Shown piece by piece: positions 60,788 to 64,000 of a stretch of DNA of 64,000 nucleotides; within the stretch, counting starts at the first letter, position 1; the number at the start of each line of letters is the position of its first letter. The notes beneath the pieces are model-generated. The model was not told where the DNA came from. It was given only the letters and a program-made list of their open reading frames with translations, and did not search any database. The translations under genes and the position numbers were made by a program. The DNA is from Chitinophagales bacterium (GTDB lineage: Bacteria; Bacteroidota; Bacteroidia; Chitinophagales; Saprospiraceae), in NCBI GenBank assembly GCA_017303475.1, contig JAFLBO010000007.1, positions 38,501 to 102,500 of the forward strand, in the 5' to 3' direction.

Positions 60788-63700
60788 ATGAAGCGATTAT
60801 TAACAACTCTCGCTCTCGTAGTAGTCGGGTTCGGCCTTGCCGTAGCCCAACGTACTGTGACGGGCACAGTGAGCGGCGACGGCGAAGCGCTGATCGGCGC
60901 TTCTGTAGCAGTGAAGGGCGCCGCTGTGGGCACTCGCACTGATACAGACGGTAAGTACACCGTAAAAGTACCTGCCGGCTCCACCACGCTGGTATTTTCT
61001 TACACAGGCTACGCAACCCAGGAAATTGAACTGGGCGCTACCGATGTGGTAGATGTAGTTATGAAAAGCAACACGGATCTGGAAGAGGTCGTTGTAACGG
61101 CACTCGGTATCAGCCGTGAACAAAAATCACTCGGTTACGCCGTTCAGCAAATCAGCGGCGACCGGATTACCGCAGCCCGCGACCAAAACGTAGTGAACTC
61201 ACTTTCCGGTAAAATTGCCGGTGTGAACGTTGTTTCCTCATCCGGTAACGTAGGCGCTTCCGCCCGTATCGTTATCCGTGGTAACAGCTCCATCACAGGT
61301 GAAAACCAGCCGCTCTTCGTAGTGAATGGTATCCCGATGGACAACTCCAATCGCGGCAACGGTAACACGCATTTGGGTGGTGTAGATTTTGGTAACGCTA
61401 TCCAGGACATCAATCCGGACGATATCGAATCGATTTCTGTACTGAAAGGCCCGAACGCAGCAGCGCTTTATGGCTCCCGCGGTGCTAATGGTGTGATCCT
61501 GATCACTACCAAAACAGGTAAAGGTGCAGCCAAAGGCTTGGGTGTAACGTACAATGGCGACATCGGCTTTGCTTCCCCATTCCGCCTGCCAACGTACCAG
61601 AACAAATTCGGACAAGGTGTTGACTTCCAGTTCGGTTATGTAGACGGAACCGGTAACGGTTTGTACGACGGTGTAGACGAAACATGGGGTCCATCCTTTG
61701 ACCCGGCTATCAACGGCGCTGACGGTATTGACAACGACGGCGATGGTACAGTAGACGAAAGCGGCGAAGGTGTGCTGATCGACCAGTTCACCGGCGCCCA
61801 GCAGCCATGGGTAGCGCACCCAGACAACGTAAAAAGCATCTTTGAAACCGGTGTGACGTTCACCAACAACATTGCAGTAACTGCTGCAGGCGACAAAGCG
61901 CATGCGCGTTTCTCTTTCACCAATATGGACCAGAAAGGTATGGTGCCAAACACCGACCTGAAGCGTAATACCTTCAACCTGGCCTTTGGCATGAAGCTGA
62001 ATGACAAAATCACAACCGACGGTAACGTTACCTACACAGCAATGAAATCTGACAACCGTCCGGCTGTTGGTTATGCTGGTGATAACATCATTCAGCAAAC
62101 CATCTGGTCTGGCCGTCAGGTTGACTGGGAATATCTCCGCGCCAACTACAATAACCGTGACGCTAACGGCAATATTGTAAACTGGAACCACAACTACCAG
62201 AACAACCCGTTCTTCACGCTGTACAACAACACCAAGCCGCAACAGCGCAACCGTGTAAACGGCTATTATTCTGTTTCCTACCAGATGCTGCCATGGTTGA
62301 AAGCTATGGGCCGGATTGGTACCGACTTCTTCAACGATCGTCGTGAAGTGCGTTACGAAAAAGAAACGGTTGACTATCCAAACGGACAGTTCTCTACCTT
62401 TGAGTACACCAACACGGAAACCAATATGGACTTCCTGTTGACGGCCAACAAACGTTTCTCCGACAACTTCTCTGTGCTGGCTACGGCAGGTGTTGTTCGT
62501 CGCGACAACCGCCTGGTGGGCAACGAGCAGACGGCTACTGCGCTGGTTGTTCCTGGTTTGTTTAACTTTTCCAACGCGGACGGTGCGGTGAATGTAAAAC
62601 AGTTCACCAACACCTCCCGGATTAACTCTGTATTGGGTAGCTTGTCACTCGGCTTCTACGACTTCATCTATGTAGACGCTTCTGCACGTAACGACTGGTC
62701 TTCTACGCTTCCAGCAGAGAACCAGAGCTACTTCTACCCATCTGTAAGTTTGGGTTTGGTACTTTCTGAAAAGATTAAAATTCCTGGAATCAACTACCTG
62801 AAAGTACGTGGTGGATATGCTGAAGCTGGTAAAGACACCGATCCATACCGTTTGGCGTTCGTTTACGACGCTCTGACTCCGTGGGGCGGTTTGCCATCTT
62901 TCTCTGTTCCTGGCTCCCGCCCGAACAGTAGCCTGAAACCAGAACGCGCCAAATCTATTGAGGCAGGTATCGAACTTCGTTCTGCAAAAGATCTGGTTCG
63001 TTTGGACGTAACGTACTACAACACACGTAACATTGACCAAATCATTCCATTGAACGTTTCTGCAACTTCCGGCTTTACCAGCCGTGTGGCTAATGCAGGT
63101 ACAATCAAAAACGACGGTATCGAGGTACAACTGGGTATCACTCCGATCAATGCCCGCAACTTCCGCTGGGATATTGATTTCAACTGGGCTAAAAACAACT
63201 CTATCGTAGAAGATCTTCCTGAGGGTGTGTCTGAGATTACCCTGAACACCAACTGGGGTCTGCGTCTGGTAGCCCGCGAAGGCGAACAATACGGTGTACT
63301 GGTTGGTCGCCGGGTAAAACGTGCTCCTGACGGTCAGATCATTGTAAATGAAGCCAATGGCAGCCCTATCCTGGATGTGGATGAAAATGGCCTGAACAAC
63401 AACTTCGTACTGGGTTCTATTACCCCTGACTGGGTAGGCGGCGTGCGCAACACCTTTACCTGGAAAGGCTTCTCTCTGAGCGCACTGCTCGACATGCGTC
63501 AGGGCAGCGATGTATTCTCTATGACCTACATCTTTGGTCGCTACGCAGGTGTACTGGAAGAGTCTCTGGAAGGTCGTAACACCATTGATGAGATTCAGAA
63601 TGGTTACAACTTCGGTGGTGTATATGAAGTGAAAGACGTTAACGGTAATGTGATTGGCTACGAGCCTAACAAGGTGAAACGTTCTGCTGAAGCATGGAAT

Positions 63701-63988
63701 GCTGATATCTACAACCGTCGTCACGATCGCGGTGTGTTTGATGCATCCTTCATCAAGTTGCGTGAGGTTACCCTGGGCTACGATCTGCCTAAGGCCTGGT
63801 TCAAAAACTCCTTCGTGAACGGTCTGCGTGTAGCAGTTTATGGCCGTAACCTGGCTTTGTTGCACAGCAATGTTCCGCACATTGATCCGGAAACAGCCTT
63901 TGACAACTCCAACGCCATGCAGGGTATTGAATTCGGTCAGATGCCATCTGCCCGTACGGTTGGTCTGACTTTTGGCGCCAGCTTCTAA
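60788..63988 (+). CDS. SusC/RagA-family TonB-linked outer-membrane receptor
   Basis: A 1066-residue transporter, complete in the window. Signal peptide KRLLTTLALVVVGFGLAVA. Residues about 22-97 are a CarboxypepD_reg domain (TVTGTVSGDGEALIGASVAV, then GKYTVKVPAGST). About 105-220 is the plug, starting with the SusC signature DLEEVVVTALGISREQKSLG and ending INPDDIESISVLKGPNAAAL; the rest is barrel, ending in LTFGASF. It imports oligosaccharides or peptides captured by a SusD partner, which should follow beyond 64000. Codon usage is strongly biased to GGT and CGT, as for an abundant protein. Substrate unknown. Confidence 0.93.
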   Translation: MKRLLTTLALVVVGFGLAVAQRTVTGTVSGDGEALIGASVAVKGAAVGTRTDTDGKYTVKVPAGSTTLVFSYTGYATQEIELGATDVVDVVMKSNTDLEEVVVTALGISREQKSLGYAVQQISGDRITAARDQNVVNSLSGKIAGVNVVSSSGNVGASARIVIRGNSSITGENQPLFVVNGIPMDNSNRGNGNTHLGGVDFGNAIQDINPDDIESISVLKGPNAAALYGSRGANGVILITTKTGKGAAKGLGVTYNGDIGFASPFRLPTYQNKFGQGVDFQFGYVDGTGNGLYDGVDETWGPSFDPAINGADGIDNDGDGTVDESGEGVLIDQFTGAQQPWVAHPDNVKSIFETGVTFTNNIAVTAAGDKAHARFSFTNMDQKGMVPNTDLKRNTFNLAFGMKLNDKITTDGNVTYTAMKSDNRPAVGYAGDNIIQQTIWSGRQVDWEYLRANYNNRDANGNIVNWNHNYQNNPFFTLYNNTKPQQRNRVNGYYSVSYQMLPWLKAMGRIGTDFFNDRREVRYEKETVDYPNGQFSTFEYTNTETNMDFLLTANKRFSDNFSVLATAGVVRRDNRLVGNEQTATALVVPGLFNFSNADGAVNVKQFTNTSRINSVLGSLSLGFYDFIYVDASARNDWSSTLPAENQSYFYPSVSLGLVLSEKIKIPGINYLKVRGGYAEAGKDTDPYRLAFVYDALTPWGGLPSFSVPGSRPNSSLKPERAKSIEAGIELRSAKDLVRLDVTYYNTRNIDQIIPLNVSATSGFTSRVANAGTIKNDGIEVQLGITPINARNFRWDIDFNWAKNNSIVEDLPEGVSEITLNTNWGLRLVAREGEQYGVLVGRRVKRAPDGQIIVNEANGSPILDVDENGLNNNFVLGSITPDWVGGVRNTFTWKGFSLSALLDMRQGSDVFSMTYIFGRYAGVLEESLEGRNTIDEIQNGYNFGGVYEVKDVNGNVIGYEPNKVKRSAEAWNADIYNRRHDRGVFDASFIKLREVTLGYDLPKAWFKNSFVNGLRVAVYGRNLALLHSNVPHIDPETAFDNSNAMQGIEFGQMPSARTVGLTFGASF

Positions 63989-64000
63989 TGATCACTCCAT

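Noticed and set aside
62645..63880. A 411-codon frame opposite the susC-like barrel
   Set aside because: Antisense to a clearly conserved receptor with biased codons; no independent start, promoter or domain.

Overview
The window is chromosomal DNA from a Bacteroidota bacterium, most likely of the Saprospiria (Saprospiraceae/Haliscomenobacter-Lewinella-like). The phylum call rests on four large proteins with a type IX secretion (T9SS) C-terminal sorting domain, a SusC/RagA TonB-dependent receptor, the Bacteroidota promoter word TAnnTTTG in front of many genes, a DDQVHFREPG-type dihydroorotase, and almost no Shine-Dalgarno signals. The family-level placement is inference from overall gene style. 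No rRNA, tRNA, CRISPR array or prophage was seen.

Layout. 1-11.6 kb: the end of an outer-membrane barrel gene, a MITE-like repeat, a lipoprotein, cmk, a beta-helix lipoprotein, pyrC, an EamA permease, an M20 amidohydrolase, a glycosyltransferase followed by a 37-codon membrane miniprotein, an S9 peptidase lipoprotein and arfB. 11.8-20 kb: a T9SS-exported BNR protein, an unknown protein, an RsbW-like kinase with a long leader, a PI-PLC-like phosphodiesterase and a class A penicillin-binding protein. 20.2-25.8 kb: a GlxA/AraC regulator divergent from a run of small VOC, SRPBCC and DUF1801 proteins; an IS1595-family element with intact 8-bp target duplication and a frameshifted transposase sits inside this run. 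25.8-33.6 kb: two more T9SS cargo proteins and a TSUP permease. 33.6-42.4 kb: a polyprenyl synthetase/metallo-hydrolase pair, aldose epimerase, SGNH esterase, typA, queA, a DUF2795 protein and two tandem small paralogues with a WWQxWNW motif. 42.5-47 kb: an ECF sigma factor, a small protein, a sodium:solute symporter and an outer-membrane barrel protein. 47-60.4 kb: tatC, a 1534-residue HYR/dockerin T9SS protein, an AlkC-like DNA glycosylase with tcdA, rfaE2, an operon of CPBP protease, cupin and M14 carboxypeptidase, then pdxJ. 60.8-64 kb: a complete susC-like gene with a terminator-like hairpin in its leader.

Most genes are ordinary housekeeping and envelope functions. The unusual signal lies between them. 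Almost every intergenic gap holds inverted repeats built from short repeated phrases (for example CCACTAAG, ACCGTCCACCGT, GCAGAGACGCAGAG, AAATGACC, GTTTGAGT, GAACGATGGACGATG), with arms of up to 56 perfectly matched bases. They occur between divergent, convergent and tandem genes, and several supply or abut the stop or start codon of a neighbouring gene. Separate near-perfect palindromes with a 0-1 base spacer and unrelated sequence lie at 3704-3735, 3808-3870, 42387-42419 and 47971-48043. A 15-base motif lies exactly 10 bases before the start codons of two unrelated genes (tatC and rfaE2). These intergenic elements are the best candidates for something undescribed.
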